From NCBI GenBank assembly GCA_947492375.1, contig CANLMI010000004.1, forward strand, positions 248,001 to 312,000: DNA of 64,000 nt, read 5' to 3'. The DNA comes from an uncultured Kordiimonas sp. Its GTDB lineage: Bacteria > Pseudomonadota > Alphaproteobacteria > Sphingomonadales > Kordiimonadaceae. Under the pieces are notes generated by a model. The model was not told where the DNA came from, did no database searches, and worked only from the letters and a program-made list of their open reading frames with translations. The position numbers and the translations under genes are program-made. This document shows, piece after piece, positions 63,485 to 64,000 of the stretch (positions within the stretch are counted from its first letter, which is position 1; each line of letters opens with the position of its first letter).

Positions 63485-64000
63485 TTAATCTCTTAGAAGG
63501 TCATTGATAGAGGTTTTAGAGCGAGTGCGCTCGTCAACACGCTTCACGATTACCGCACAATACAAGCCAGGGCATTCACTGCCATCTGCCATTTTCTTAC
63601 CGGGAAGCGAGCCTGGCACCACAACACTGTATGCAGGAACACGGCCGATGAATATTTCGCCTGTTTCACGGTCTACAATTTTGGTTGAGGCGCCCAAATA
63701 TACGCCCATCGAAAGAACGGAACCTTCTTCAACGACAACACCTTCAGCGACTTCGCTTCGTGCACCAATGAAACAATTATCTTCGATAATTACCGGGCCT
63801 GCCTGCAAAGGCTCCAAAACGCCGCCAATACCAGCGCCGCCAGAAATATGAACATTGGCACCGATTTGTGCGCAGCTTCCAACCGTTGCCCATGTATCAA
63901 CCATGGTTCCTTCACCGACATAGGCACCAAGGTTTACAAAAGATGGCATTAATACAGCGCCTTTTGCAATATGAGCTGATCTACGCACGATAGCGCCCGG
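63485..64000 (-). CDS. dapD: Tetrahydrodipicolinate N-succinyltransferase (N-terminal part beyond window)
   Basis: The frame is open through base 64000 (four more codons before the GTG at 63988), so the start is off the window; about 172 residues are visible. The left-handed beta-helix hexapeptide repeats are plain: [38 protein letters not shown]-like and [22 protein letters not shown], then the C-terminal [20 protein letters not shown]. DapD succinylates tetrahydrodipicolinate using succinyl-CoA, the step before DapC and DapE. The truncation is due to the window edge. Confidence 0.95.
   Translation of the reverse strand, partial: PGAIVRRSAHIAKGAVLMPSFVNLGAYVGEGTMVDTWATVGSCAQIGANVHISGGAGIGGVLEPLQAGPVIIEDNCFIGARSEVAEGVVVEEGSVLSMGVYLGASTKIVDRETGEIFIGRVPAYSVVVPGSLPGKKMADGSECPGLYCAVIVKRVDERTRSKTSINDLLRD

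Noticed and set aside
1-64000. CRISPR array, prophage, transposon, restriction or other defence system
   Set aside because: No spaced direct repeats, integrase, transposase or known defence domains were seen in any frame; apart from small inserts, gene order is the ancestral alphaproteobacterial one.

Overview
The window is chromosomal DNA of an alphaproteobacterium with moderately low GC. The gene order pckA, chvI, chvG, hprK, (rapZ), PTS EIIA, HPr, ahcY, divL, tsaE, NTP transferase, addB, addA, trxA, folC, accD, trpA, trpB, trpF is the ancestral alphaproteobacterial arrangement also seen in rhizobia. The short HprK, DivL, TIGR02186 and small DnaJ proteins point the same way. I cannot name the genus; a marine Kordiimonadales-like lineage would fit, but that is a guess. 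I see no insertion sequence, prophage, integrase, CRISPR array, rRNA or tRNA. Layout: 1-2.5 kb holds an edge-truncated alpha-carbonic-anhydrase-like gene that has lost its zinc ligands, a DUF1272 protein, a small J-domain protein and a Tag-type glycosylase. 2.5-9 kb is carbon and envelope control: pckA, the ChvG-ChvI two-component system, HprK, RapZ and the regulatory PTS proteins EIIA and HPr. 9-11.6 kb is the SAM cycle (ahcY-metK). 11.6-22.3 kb holds the tyrosine pseudokinase DivL, TsaE, a MurU-like enzyme, the AddAB helicase-nuclease and thioredoxin. 22.2-27.7 kb, mostly on the minus strand, holds a cupin, folC, accD and trpA/B/F. 27.8-37 kb is lipid catabolism: a dienoyl-CoA isomerase, a degenerate M1-peptidase-like secreted protein, a B3/B4 protein, then a MerR regulator-acyl-CoA dehydrogenase-thiolase-FadJ operon. 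A palindromic operator lies in front of the regulator and a diverged tandem duplication of its 3' end lies behind it. 37-40 kb has an Mpo1-like protein, a TSUP transporter, a TIGR02186 protein, a TusA-like protein and a three-hairpin element. 40-44.5 kb is the divergent biotin cluster bioFD / bioBA. 44.5-47 kb is a tandem pair of secreted DUF547 proteins. 47-57 kb holds a Bax-inhibitor-type membrane protein, a YbbAP-type ABC system divergent from tesA, ThpR, a lipoprotein hydrolase, a fructosamine kinase, a low-molecular-weight phosphatase, a sirtuin, a pterin dehydratase and NudC. 57-61.4 kb is the SRP RNA gene followed by dnaX-ybaB-recR, with two membrane-protein genes inserted before recR. 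The right end holds a GFA protein, an orphan gene, dapE and a truncated dapD. Taken together this is a largely housekeeping region. ChvGI, HprK and the PTS proteins plausibly couple envelope and carbon status to pckA. The MerR operon feeds fatty or branched acyl-CoA into central metabolism. I did not find a convincing new multi-gene system. The more unusual signals are three proteins that keep a fold but have lost their catalytic motif (alpha-CA, M1 peptidase, DivL), the merR tail duplication, and the three-hairpin element near 39.7 kb.
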